Shown here one piece after another: positions 42,201-50,686 of a DNA stretch of 64,000 bases. The notes below the pieces were generated by a model. That model was not told the origin of the DNA, did not search any database, and was given only the letters and a program-made list of their open reading frames with translations. Origin of the DNA: Symsagittifera roscoffensis (taxonomy: Eukaryota; Xenacoelomorpha; Acoela; Convolutidae); the NCBI RefSeq assembly GCF_963678635.1, contig NC_087062.1:34622052-34686051 (forward strand). The letters are read 5' to 3'. Position numbers and translations under genes: made by a program. Position 1 is the stretch's first letter. Each line of letters opens with the position of its first letter.

Positions 42201-45030
42201 CTAACAGCACGAAAACAATGTGTTAAAATTGATAGAAGCAAATCTCCAGTCACGCCAGTAACAAGTGGAGTACCACAGGGTTCAATACTAGGTCCGCTCA
42301 TGTTCCTGATATACGTTAACGATCTTCCAGAATCAGTCAAACCGAGCACTTCTTTTGGCTACGCCGACGACTTTAAAGTAATTGCAAAGAACTACGAAGA
42401 AGCAATTGTCCTCGGAACGGAAATTGAAAAGTGGAGTCTCAAAAACCAAATGGTACTAAATATGGGAAAAAGTAAGGCACTACGCATTAAAGGAAATACA
42501 GAGCCTGTGAGTTCAAAAGGCGTGAAACTAGGCACTGTCAACTCCCAGAAAGACCTAGGAGTGATAATGACTAAAAACATCTCGTGGAACGAAAACATTA
42601 AACGTAGGACCGGTAAAGCATGGCGAGCCTTCTTCAACCTCAAACGAAACATCTCATGCTATGCAAATCTCGAAACAAAATTGAACGCCTATGTAGGTTA
42701 CGTCGTCCCTGTCATTTCCTATGCATCGCAGGTATGGTACCCATCAAAAATTGAAATGCGGGAAATCGAAAGAGTTCAACAAAAAGCTACTACATGGATA
42801 CTTAACTACTCCATCGGATACAAAGAGAGACTACGTACCCTGAAGATCTTACCACTCTCAATGTACATCGAACTCCATGATATACTGTTTCTTCAATCGG
42901 TCATGGACGGTAAATACAGCGTCAGTGAAGATTCAATTCCAATATCACTGAGAGAAAGCACCACGAGACAATGCAGCGAATTCGAGCTCAACAAAAACCG
43001 CATCAGCAAAACAGACAAAAATTTCTGGACGAGAGCCCCGAAACTTTTCAATATACTCCACAAACAGTTTCGCGACAACCCGACGAAAAAACAACTGAGA
43101 GAAAGTTACTTCAACTACTTTGAAAACAGTTACAATCAGCTAGACACATGCACCTGGCGTGTACTGTGTTCCTGTGGATCGTGTAACCCCTACCAAAAAC
43201 TCATGCCAGCTGAAAACTGAAGGGTTGACACCCCTGGGCCAATGAGCCCTAAAGCCTCTACTACTACTACTATTGTCATAAAAAAATCTTAAATTTTACG
43301 ACCCAACCAATCCGAAACACATAATCGCATGCCAATATATTTACCCTCGAAATTATGTAACATAAGTTAACTGAATCGATACAACATAAACTGATACTGT
43401 TCCAATATTTCAAAAAGAAACGAAAGAAAAAAAGAAAAACTCAAAATCAGGCATGGTAAGTTTACAAATTACTGAACTTCCAATTATACTGAACTATTTA
43501 AATTGGAACAAAACACATGCTCTAGAAAGTAAGCCAATAAAACCCTATCAGATAAAAATATATGGAGTTTTAAAAAACGGAAAATGCACCGACAGAAACT
43601 AGGACGAAAACCACGAGCCCGAAATTTTTTTTTAAAAAACTTACAAACTGAAACGGGTTTTACCTAATGACTACTTAAATAACAGAAGTTTTATTTGAAC
43701 TTTCAAGAAATTGAGCATGTCAGAAGATGAAAGAGTCGAGTATATGAAATGCGTCCTATGAACAAAGTTATTTACGGGAAAATTTAGTACCCGATTGCAA
43801 TACCCTAGCTTATCGCAAGGGTAAAAAGACAAAAAATTAGACTCAAATTTCTGTGCGAGGAAATTTCATGATTTTTCTGTGCAGGGCAGCATCCTAGTCA
43901 CCAAAAAAACGTTAAGAACAATTCCAAGATAAAAAATGCAAGCGAACTTTAGATACATCTTTAAATGACTAACTTGATGTATCGAATTCAGGCTCCGAAT
44001 CATCATCTTCGTCTTCATCTGCCGGCCCATACTTGCAATATGAAGCTGCCAGATAATTTGCATCACCCACTGGCCTAACAGATCTGCCCATCACAGGTAG
44101 ACTTCCGGGCGAGCGCCTATGAACATCCACCATGGAATGCACAGTATGAATATTGTTCACACCACTTTGATCAGCGACCGTTCTGATAACTGGCATTGCT
44201 CTTGTCGCTTGAGTGGCATTCGAACTGGGCGAATAAACCAAGCCCGCCATAGCAGACGACGACCCAGGATTGAAACTTTTCGCTGAAACTGCTGAAACTC
44301 CTTTTCCCATTGAGCTGTTTACAGGATGTCTAGACGTTGCAACGTTCGAAACACTGCCTATTCTTGCACGCTTTGCTTTTCCTGGCATATCATTTTGCCT
44401 TTGAGGTTGCGGATTCCCAGAAACCCCAGGAGATGGTGAAGCAGTCTTTTCAACTAATACTCGCTTATTATTAGGATGGCTTATATCGCCTGTTTTGACT
44501 ACAACCTTACTCTGCGAGATTGTATTGTTCACGACAGCGTCAACAGCAGATAACATGTTTGGACCAAATTTAGACTCATTGGTTGAAGTAGTCAGTGAAA
44601 TTTGTGACTTCACCGGGGGAATCAATTCATTCATGAGACCTTTCTTCATCTTAATTTGGGTTTGGGGTAGCGGGGTGGGTTTCAGCATTTCGATTCCCAG
44701 CTTCTCCATTAAACTGTTTCCTCGTTGTAGCGACACTGTCACGCCACTCGGTAGGGTTAAGTAGTTTCTTCTTTCTTTCATACATTTCGATTCCAGAATT
44801 TTCAAAGCAACTGGCAGCACATCTGTCTGCTCTTGTTTCTGCTTATCACAATTAGGAGCTTCGACAACATCTGGTTTAATCGCCGACTTGTTTTCTACTG
44901 CAACATCTGACGTATCTTTTATAGACCCGATTGTCATCACTGTTTTAGTTTCTACTGTGTCATTGTTTGGAGATTTGGATACTATTGTACCTTTTAACTG
45001 GTCTTTGATTTGATCCGCTATTGAGCGTGC
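29421..45030 (-). CDS. Unidentified S/Q/N/T-rich protein, C-terminal 904 residues in four exons
   Basis: Exons 45030-43974, 37759-37296, 30916-30527 and 30224-29421 have proper acceptors (TTTCATTTAG, ATGTTTTCAG, GATATTTAG, CGTTTTTAG) and donors. Their phases (1, 0, 0) join without a break to TAA at 29421. The first exon starts at an acceptor, so the protein continues upstream, probably beyond the LINE cluster or the window. Seen: a short ordered-looking stretch (ALKILESKCMKERRNYLTLP then SGVTVSLQRG) in the first exon, a basic KAKRARIG patch that could be a nuclear localisation signal, a short acidic run (DEDEDDDSEPE), and then about 550 residues dominated by S, Q, N, T and P with no predicted folds. 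Such composition is common in transcription and chromatin cofactors; that role is inference only. I do not recognise the family. Intron 43973-37760 carries a decayed LINE on the opposite strand. Confidence 0.7.
30527..30916 (-). CDS. Unidentified gene, third visible exon
   Basis: 130 whole codons between acceptor GATATTTAG|AAC and donor AATAAG|GTGAGT, phase 0 at both ends. The most ordered-looking part is EKYPFIRPISASQLAQ. Confidence 0.7.
30957..31168 (-). mobile_element. SINE-like element with tRNA-Ser(CGA)-like head
   Basis: On the minus strand, 31060-31125 resembles the 5' part of a tRNA-Ser: A box TGGCTGAGTGGATAG and an anticodon arm GAGACTCGAAATCTC (anticodon CGA). The B box is mutated. 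The hairpin end (CAGAGACGAAGCTGCGCTGCG) and the AATAAAGCAGCTAC end match the copy at 11131. It lies in an intron of the unidentified gene. Confidence 0.6.
31650..33789. repeat. Higher-order tandem array (TTCAAGCTATGAAAC family), copy 2
   Basis: The same monomer family as 6350-8139, but here about 2.7 copies of a higher-order unit of roughly 546 bases are well preserved. The phrase ATTCTATGAAGAAAACCGG recurs at about 32032, 32580 and 33124. The array ends with the same tail module, finishing TACTGTCTAGC at 33789. Confidence 0.75.
33790..34030. repeat. Foldback-family fragment
   Basis: It contains TTCCACGCAAAATTAATTACC, AGCCCTTTCAGTCGTGATT and GTTGAGAAAAATCGGTTTGAA in the order of the right arm of 19313-20553. 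It abuts the tail of the array at 33789. Confidence 0.5.
34273..34497. repeat. Direct duplication of about 55 bases
   Basis: GCCACCTTTAAGC and its surroundings, from TTTCAAAGAAAAAA to CAATNATCTTCTT, occur at 34273-34327 and 34440-34496, offset 167 bases, with about 90 percent identity by eye. Confidence 0.6.
34740..35410. mobile_element. Foldback-family element, partial
   Basis: It starts with CCAGGATAGCCGGTTTCTG and the GTGCAACTAGAAC hairpin, then the internal block shared with 23340-23890. A clear right terminus was not found, so this copy is probably truncated or rearranged. Confidence 0.5.
35550..35850. repeat. Dispersed repeat family D, copy 5
   Basis: It begins GAAAAGAGTCAATGAACGCA, with CTGGATCAATACG and ATTCCACTTTCGAGATTAG in order. 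It is immediately followed by a CAGAGACGAAGC hairpin (35880) of the SINE-like family. Confidence 0.45.
36571..36770. repeat. SINE-like copy, hairpin end and AATAAAGCAGCTAC end retained
   Basis: It starts ACAGAGGCGAAGCTGCACTTCGC and ends CTAGCCACCAATAAAGCAGC, the two ends seen at 11131-11362 and 30957-31168. The tRNA-like middle is decayed. Shorter hairpin-only copies occur near 13350, 17330, 26490, 35880 and 37840. Confidence 0.5.
37296..37759 (-). CDS. Unidentified gene, second visible exon
   Basis: Acceptor AATGTTTTCAG|GA and donor CATCCG|GTAAGT. It starts with two bases that complete the codon left by the preceding exon and ends on a whole codon. It encodes about 155 residues rich in N, Q, S and P. 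Confidence 0.7.
38336..39037 (+). CDS. LINE A first ORF, unknown function
   Basis: A 233-codon open frame on the LINE strand. A middle region (VIWHDTINNSL, IEAIVYTRREGTRDIYEELN) looks like a folded domain, and the last 60 residues are very lysine-rich (KKSRKKRLSYKNNKKSR). I do not recognise the domain with certainty. It could be an extra retrotransposon-encoded protein or a captured fragment. The start codon is uncertain. Confidence 0.5.
   Translation: MVYFVGASSLNYRKSSLGHRERLRFARQSTAISGLSLNPYSKNPLKIVQNLVKRQGVLRLRSNLVIWHDTINNSLTKHRSNYNPLTNKLYPLTPSQLVEELRHLNNTHKIEAIVYTRREGTRDIYEELNSSGILVIDAIRDLISSRKCKDIQLKYEIAKVHPDIVIEKRLVNTIIRNKSDLTGLKKSRKKRLSYKNNKKSRIESDQSTKESNKKLSKKQKDRLKKLIALGLQK
39098..39390 (+). 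repeat. Four-unit tandem repeat in LINE A
   Basis: AGTGCATC...GGAATTAAGTTTCTTA..GAAGCGCGGG recurs at 39098, 39186, 39271 and 39351 with periods of 80-88 bases, each containing a near-palindrome (TTTCCTAGGAA in the first). It lies directly upstream of ORF1, where some LINEs carry promoter monomers. Confidence 0.65.
39444..40337 (+). pseudogene. LINE A ORF1: PHD-like finger, coiled coil, RNA-binding-type region (broken)
   Basis: It starts MAPSKPKNCYKTC. The finger cysteines (CYKTC, CVSCG, MHLTPKC, NAC) are present except that a TGA at 39624-39626 sits where the next-to-last cysteine is expected, a one-base change from TGC or TGT. A heptad-like stretch follows (VEEVKNQLQSLTSNISNVEG). A frameshift near 39940 moves coding to another frame (EQYEHDVKEVKSILEFL), and a second shift occurs near 40190. 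Such ORF1 proteins bind LINE RNA. Confidence 0.7.
40407..43220 (+). pseudogene. LINE A ORF2: APE endonuclease and reverse transcriptase with one stop
   Basis: Two open stretches in the same frame (to 42008 and from 42009) are separated by one TGA at 42006-42008. Endonuclease signatures: CLTETWL, ILTGDINLAEANW, CSDHHAY. RT signatures: YRPISLLANVSKVFEKI, VDFSKAFDKVPH, GVPQGSILGPLMFLIY and the catalytic GYADDFKV. The stop falls in the FGFRKN-S block where R is usual, so a CGA to TGA transition is the simplest cause. The C-terminal region contains CSCGSCNPY. Confidence 0.85.
43972..45030 (-). CDS. Unidentified gene, first visible exon
   Basis: The acceptor AAATTTTCATTTAG-type site ends at 45031 and the exon runs 45030-43974, with donor CATCAA|GTTAGT. 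It begins ARSIADQIKDQLKG, so it is internal to a longer protein. It carries the basic KAKRARIG patch, two VSLQRG/ALKILESK segments and the acidic DEDEDDD run near its end. If the donor were skipped, a TAG at 43969 would end the protein. Confidence 0.7.
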
Positions 45031-45232
45031 CTAAATGAAAAAGACATTTGACCGTTATTGAAGACCTTTTTAGACTATTTATGATAGTTGCGTTCATCTT
45101 AAATTTTATTTATGAACACATAAACAGTAACTAACATAAGGAGCTCTTTAAGAAAATTATCTATTTCAAAAATTCAAAAAATATTTCAAAAAGAATATTT
45201 CAAAAACTCAATATTTCAAAAATTCTTTAAGA

Positions 45233-45277
45233 ATATTTCAAAAATTCTATTTTTCAACTATAGAATTTTTGAAATAT
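45233..45277. repeat. Perfect 18-base-arm hairpin in a TTTCAAAAA repeat
   Basis: ATATTTCAAAAATTCTAT (45233-45250), a 9-base loop, then its exact reverse complement (45260-45277). It sits at the end of a run of ATATTTCAAAAA copies starting near 45165. Confidence 0.75.
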
Positions 45278-45424
45278 GCTACCACTCTTGACTCACTACA
45301 AGCCTTCTTTGAGGTCTGGAACAACTTAAAACTAGTCTGAGAAAACACACAACCTGAGCCATATTTTGTCTCCACTTCGTGATATGGTCGGATCAAATAA
45401 ATTTACAAAAATTAACAAATTTTT

Positions 45425-45470
45425 ACAGGGGGCGGATCTAGGATTTTCTCGAGGGGGAGGGCGTTGGACC
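45425..45470 (+). repeat. GGATCTAGGATTTTCTCGAGG repeat fragment
   Basis: GGCGGATCTAGGATTTTCTC followed by GAGGGGGAGGG matches the reverse complement of 1930-1960. It is a dispersed repeat end of unknown class lying directly before LINE B. Confidence 0.4.
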
Positions 45471-45655
45471 AACAACACTTGCAACTACAATAAAAACGGT
45501 TTACAGTAAAAGAAAAATCCGTGATGTGGCGACAAAGCCGACAAAACATAAGCCCTGCCAATTGGTGAGCCTTTCCGGGGCGGCAGGTACATTCTCAGAA
45601 ATGAGATTCAAATTCTGCAACAAATCGAGAGTGCAAAGAAGAAGCGATCGGGTTT

Positions 45656-45784
45656 TTGCCGAGCCAGCGGCCTGATGCGTCCTTGAACATCTGGCGGTTA
45701 ATACTGAAAGCCGGTGACATCGAGACCAATCCTGGGCCAAAGTGGCCGGGTGGAAAGTGCGGTAAGGCAGTCTACAACAACAGA
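45656..45784 (+). pseudogene. LINE B N-terminus with 2A-like peptide
   Basis: The frame encodes LILKAGDIETNPGP, a strong match to the 2A ribosome-skipping motif (D-V/I-E-x-N-P-G-P), followed by KWPGGKCGKAV, the beginning of a zinc finger. 2A-like motifs are known at the N-termini of several animal and trypanosome non-LTR retrotransposons. The nested insertion interrupts it here. Confidence 0.75.
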
Positions 45785-45786
45785 AA

Positions 45787-47037
45787 GTGCCACAACCCTG
45801 GAGGAACGCCACCATCATCCCTTTGCTCAAGATGGGGAAACTTGCTAGCAATATCGAGTCCTTCCGCCCTGTCAGTCTGACCTCTTGTACGGTCAAGACC
45901 CTGGAACGTATGATAGTGCATAGACTATACCAATTCGCTGAAGCCCGTGGCCTCTTCTCTCATACCCAAGCAGGCTTTAGGAAGAACAGAAGCCGTGAAG
46001 ACCGACTTCTCAGAATGACCCAAGACATAAGTGACAGTTTTCAAGACCGCAAGCCGAAGAGGACGGTCATGGCGCTCCTCGATCTGTCTAGAGCGTACGA
46101 CCGCGAGTGGAAGGAAGACCTGCTCCTGTTCCTGGTAGACGGCGGAGTTCCATTGAAGATTGTGCGCTGGTTCCACGCTTTTCTGAGGAACAGGCAGTTC
46201 AAGGTTCTTCTCAACGGGAGCCTCAGCAGAACGAAATGGCTCATCCACGGCGTGCCTCAAGGAGCAGTTTCATCCCCCCTCCTTTTCCTGTTTTATATCA
46301 ACACCATTGCCGACAACCTCCCCGACGAAGTCAGAAACTCCATTTTTGCAGACGACCTCACCATCTGGGCCAGCAACAATCAGAAGGTAGAAGCGTGCGA
46401 CAGCATCCAAAGAGCGGTCAGAACTATTGAAGAGTGGTGCAGAAAGAAGAAGATGACCATGAGCGATAAGAGCGTTGTCACTTTCTTCTCGAGTGGCTCT
46501 GGAGACGCGAAGTGGATACCAAGAGTCACCATGAACGGCCTTCCTCTCAAGTTTGACCCAGCCCCGAAACTCCTCGGGATAAACATGAGCAGAACCCTTT
46601 CATTCCAGTCTCACGTCGATAAAGTGGGAGCCAAGGTCCAGAAAAGAAACAGCATCCTCGCATGCCTTAGCACGTCACAGTGGGGCTGGAAGAAAAAACC
46701 TCTTCGCAAGATCTTTCTGGCGACGCAGCGTAGCGTGCTAGACTACGCGGCTCCTGCCTGGCAGCCGGGTATGGCCAACACCCAGCTCGAGAGACTTGAC
46801 CGAGCCCAGAACCAAGCCTTACGCCGCATTACTGGACAGACAGCCTCCTGCCCCCTGGAAGCCCTCCGCCTCGAATCCGGTGTCCAGAGCTACACGACCA
46901 CCTCGAAACGACTGGTCGCGGCTTCGAGAGAGAAAGCGTACAGGCTTCCCCCACAACACCCCTGGCGCATCGCTCTCGAAGGCAACACCTCCCACAGACT
47001 GTGCAGAGACCTGGTGGGAGAAGAGCAAAATACTTGA
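45787..47037 (+). pseudogene. Nested LINE reverse transcriptase
   Basis: 416 open codons. RT blocks: FRPVSLTSCTVKTLERM, AGFRKNRS, LLDLSRAYD, HGVPQGAVSSPLLFLFYI and the catalytic FADDLTIW, then the thumb region (KLLGINMSR, LDYAAPAWQPG). The frame is lost near 47000, where coding continues in another frame into RNase H. Confidence 0.8.
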
Positions 47038-47873
47038 AGAGCAACTCCCCGCCGACCTGCAGAAGAGCCCACTTCCACAGATCAAGGAACCACCTTGGAA
47101 CGGCCACGACAGACTTTGGAGTGTCTCCACCACCCTAGCAGGAAAGAACAGCAGTGACCACGCCAAAAACGAAGCGATCAGCATCATCAGCAACTCTGGT
47201 GCTGATTTGGTCATCTATACGGATGGATCGGCAGCCGAAGGTACTAGGAACTGAGGTGCAGGGTTTGTAGTCATGAGAGGGAGCCCTGCGGAACCCGAAG
47301 TCTTGCATAGCGTCAGCATCAAAGACAGGGTTATCACTTCGTCCTTTGAGGAAGAAAGTGAAGCTTTTGGTGCAGCTCTGAAATGGATAGAAAACTATAA
47401 CTGCGACCCCGCCATCATGATCTGCACAGACAGCCAGCCCTTAGCCACTGCTCTCGAAGGCGACGGACCTGAGACGTCTGATCTCAGGCTCACTTTGGAC
47501 TTCCTCAGGTGCCCGATCAAGATCCAATGGATTCCAGGCCACATGGGTATCCCAAGTAATGAGCTGGCCGATAGAGCAGCCAACGGAGCATGTTATCTCA
47601 CAGACGAATCCAAACTAATCACTCTGAAACGTGCGATTTCTACAATTAAACGATCCTTCAAAGACCCTCCCCCCCCCTCAATATGCCCGGACGGCTGCAA
47701 CCTATTCAAACCTGTCTACATCACGACACGAAGAAGCTATTCTTAGCCGCAAAGACGCTACGATGATTGCGCGCTTGAGATCTGCCTACAGCTATATAGC
47801 CATCCTATCTCAAGATCCACACGGAACTACGATGCTGGCGAAGAGATGCCTTTATGAGCTCCCTTCGGCATAA
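47038..47873 (+). pseudogene. Nested LINE RNase H domain (broken)
   Basis: RNase HI signatures in order: VIYTDGSAAEG, a TGA at 47252-47254, GAGFVV, EEESEAFGAALKWI, ICTDSQPLATAL and IQWIPGHMGIPSNELAD. All four acidic catalytic positions appear present. A later shift leads to the last stretch, ending LYELPSA and TAA at 47871-47873, just before the AAC tail, so the 3' UTR is almost absent. Confidence 0.8.
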
Positions 47874-47877
47874 CCAC

Positions 47878-47912
<35 letters not shown>

Positions 47913-47914
47913 GA

Positions 47915-48913
47915 GACTACAGCATTTTCTGCGCTGATTGTAAACTCTGGAATCACAGAATTTGTCTCGGGATGTCAGTGAAGGAAATCATCAGCTGGTC
48001 AAAATGGAGATGGCACTGTGGCACCAGCAAAAGCAAGGAGAAGGGAGGATTGAATAACCTGAAAATCCTCCAACTCAATATCTGTGGATGGAGAAAAAGA
48101 GCTTCGATTCTACTCAAGGAAATTGAAGACAAGAAGATCGACGTGGTGATCCTGCAAGAAACCAAACTGAGGAAAGATGACAACACACCTAAGAGCGGCG
48201 ACTTCACCGTGTTCAGGAGAGAACGAGTGATACACAGAGGCTCAACTGAACAGCCACAAGTTGGACTAGCTATCCTCGTGCGGCCGGTAATAACAGTGGA
48301 ACAAAACGAAAAGCTGAATCTTCCGAGTACAGCGGCACTTGAGACACTCGGAGTGACGGTCAAACAAGGAAAACAGGAAACTTCTATTTGGAATGTCCAC
48401 GGGCCACCGGCAAGAGGCGGAAGCACAGACGGCGAGCTACATCTGAAAGCCTGGCCCCACGGCAAAGACACGGTGATATGTGCGGACGTGAACGCGCACG
48501 GAACCTGGGACGGTGAAGGTACGTCAGGGCTCATCGACCACGAAATGACCTACATAAACAATGGCGAGGCAACCAGGATCTCCGGAGACACGCGAACAGC
48601 TCCCCAGATAACAGTGGTCAGTGCAGTGAAACAACAGCACTACAGGTGGACGGTGGCAGAAACAGTGGGCTCAGACCACCTCCTGCTGGTTGCAGAACAC
48701 CTGGGGAAGATAGAAGAAGCCCCGACCGCTAGAAGGTGGAACTACAAGAAGGCTGACTGGGAAGGCTACGAAAGAAGCTGCGACCGCTTGTTTGCCGAAA
48801 GCGACACCACGGACTACTCGATAGAGAAAGAAAATGCCGAGTTTATCCGCATCATGAAGCTTGCAGCTTCTAAGAACACCCCGCTGAGCACGAAGAGACC
48901 GACTAAGGCGTGA
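47915..48913 (+). pseudogene. LINE B zinc finger (second half) and APE endonuclease
   Basis: It resumes with DYSIFCADCKLWNHRIC and WRWHC, completing the finger begun at 45740. Endonuclease signatures follow: LKILQLNICGW, VILQETKLRKD, VICADVNAHGTW and GSDHLLLV. It is open to a TGA at 48911-48913. Confidence 0.8.
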
Positions 48914-50330
48914 TGGACTAAATCCTGCACTAACGCGAACAAAGCCTGCAAGCAAGCCTTCCGCAGAATGAAGAACAACAACACAGAAGAGTCCAAGCTC
49001 GAGTACCAACAGACCAGAGAAGCAATGGACAACACGGTGCTGGAAGAAAGACGGAAAACGTGGAGAGGCAGAGCTTCGATGTTGAGCCCCCGCACTCCTA
49101 CCTCCAAAGTTTGGCAAACACTCAAAGGCTCCCTGACACCCTGCTCTCTGCTGGCACCAAGAAATTTGACACGGACAATAAGAAAGCGGGCCACGCGGTA
49201 GCCACGTACGCCGAGGTCAGTAGAGTCAACATCCCTAGGGAAGAGGAAACGGAGGCATACTCCGAAGTCCACGCAACCCTCAAAAAGGGGAAGAGTTGCG
49301 AAGAACTGGACGAGACGTTCTAATTGGAAGAACTGGAAAAAGTCTTGCCAAAGACTAAGAACAGCGCACCTTTGTTGCTGAAAAACCTCCCCGAGATTGG
49401 GAAGTCAAGACTCTGCACCGTATAAACAGAAGCTGGATTCAAGACAAGGTCCCCTCGCATGGGAGAAGCGCGGTGATTATTCCCACTCTAAAAAAGGGAA
49501 ACCTGCCTCCGAGGTAAAGAGTTACAGGCCAGTCTCCCTGTTGAGTAGCATCTCCAAGTCTGCCGAAGCTCTCGTGACCAGAAGACTCAAGAAATGGACA
49601 GAAGATCAGCATGTAATTCCAGACGAGCAGTCAGGCTTCCAGACTAAATGAACGACGCTCGACGCCATAGCCAACATTGCGCAGACCGCCATGGCAACTT
49701 ACAACAGAAGAAACGCACACTCATGGTTGCGATCGATTTCAAAGCTGCTTTCGACCGCATTTAGAAAAAAGGCCTCCTCTGGCTCAAAGCCTTCTTAAGT
49801 GATAGAAGAGCTGCGGTGAAATGGAACAACAAGGTCAGTAAGTACATGGTGTTTAAACAGGATGCACAACAAGGGAGTCGCCTTGCGCCCCTCCTCTTTT
49901 GTCTCGCCACAGCGCTCCTGCCCAAGACTGTCCTCGAGGCTGCCCTGGACACAGAGGTGGACCAGTTCGCGGATGATTTCACTTTGTGCACCGACGGAGA
50001 CACTCATGCAACCGGCCCTCGACGCAGTGACAAACTGGGCGAAACACAACAAGATGGAGATCAGCGTTGGCAAAACGCAAACGCTCATTGTCTCCCTGGA
50101 TCCAAGGGAGACAACAGTAAAGGGCAACCGGAGGTACGGCTTGAAAACATCACAGAAGCCTACACCGGTGAGAAGAAGCCAGGACCAGTCGTGTTGGGCG
50201 TCACCTTCGACAGCCAGATGAGGTTTGGCTTCCAAGTCGACTATGCGAAGAAGCTCAATCAGCGCATTTACATCTTACAGGCACTTTCTGGTAGAAAATG
50301 GGGCCTCACAGGAGTCGAGCTGTAACAGAC
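48914..50330 (+). pseudogene. LINE B reverse transcriptase, heavily broken
   Basis: RT similarity is scattered over three frames: VKSYRPVSLLSSISKSAEAL (about 49515-49575), QDAQQGSRLAPLLFCLATAL and QFADDFTLC (about 49858-49990), and VLGVTFDSQMRFG. Stops such as TGA near 49649 and TAG near 49762, with several shifts, show long decay. Confidence 0.75.
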
Positions 50331-50373
50331 AAATTACGCCAGACCTGGAGGACTCTACCGTCGGCGTCTGGGG

Positions 50374-50684
50374 GAGCTTCGTGACCAAGACACATCTATC
50401 ACAACTTGAAGTATGTAACAATAAAGCTGCCAGGTTGATTACTGGAGCACCAAGAGGTTGCACAGCAGTCCAAACTTGCGCTGAAGCCGGGTTACCACTC
50501 TTAACTCTGGTACTTGTGAAGCAGTGTTGCTGCCTCCTCCTGAATCACCTGAGTTAAGAGTGGTAAGCCGGCTTCAGCGCAAGTTTGGACTGCTGTGGAA
50601 CCTCTTGGTGCTCCAGTAATCAACCTGGCAGCTTTATTGTTACATACTTCGAGTTGTGATAGATGTGTCTTGGTCACGAAGCTC
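50374..50684. repeat. Inverted duplication with 134-base arms
   Basis: 50374-50507 and 50551-50684 are reverse complements with about three mismatches and a 43-base spacer. Both arms encode the same RT C-terminal segment (THLSQLEVCNNKAARLITG), once on each strand. Confidence 0.85.
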
Positions 50685-50686
50685 AA

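Larger units (their letters stand above)
38300..43276 (+). mobile_element. Decayed non-LTR retrotransposon A (EN-RT type), in an intron, antisense to the host gene
   Basis: About 5 kb with three coding blocks: 38336-39037, 39444-40337 and 40407-43220. After a short 3' UTR it ends in (CTA)n (about 43258-43271). The arrangement of an ORF1 with a PHD-like finger and coiled coil, then an ORF2 with APE-type endonuclease and reverse transcriptase but no RNase H, resembles CR1/jockey-type LINEs; the clade is not assigned. Several disabling changes make it non-autonomous now. The 5' boundary is approximate. Confidence 0.75.
45785..47914 (+). mobile_element. Nested 5'-truncated LINE (RT-RNase H), AAC-tailed
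   Basis: It begins within the RT domain (ATIIPLLKMG, FRPVSLTSC) with no endonuclease, runs through RNase H and ends in about twelve AAC units (47878-47911). The 11-base ACAACAACAGA is present on both sides (45774-45784 and 47904-47914), as expected of a target-site duplication. The right copy is partly confounded by the tail, which has the same letters. Confidence 0.75.

Noticed and set aside
46819-47214. Long antisense ORFs across the nested LINE
   Set aside because: Shadows of the GC-richer RT/RNase H coding strand, with no motifs of their own.
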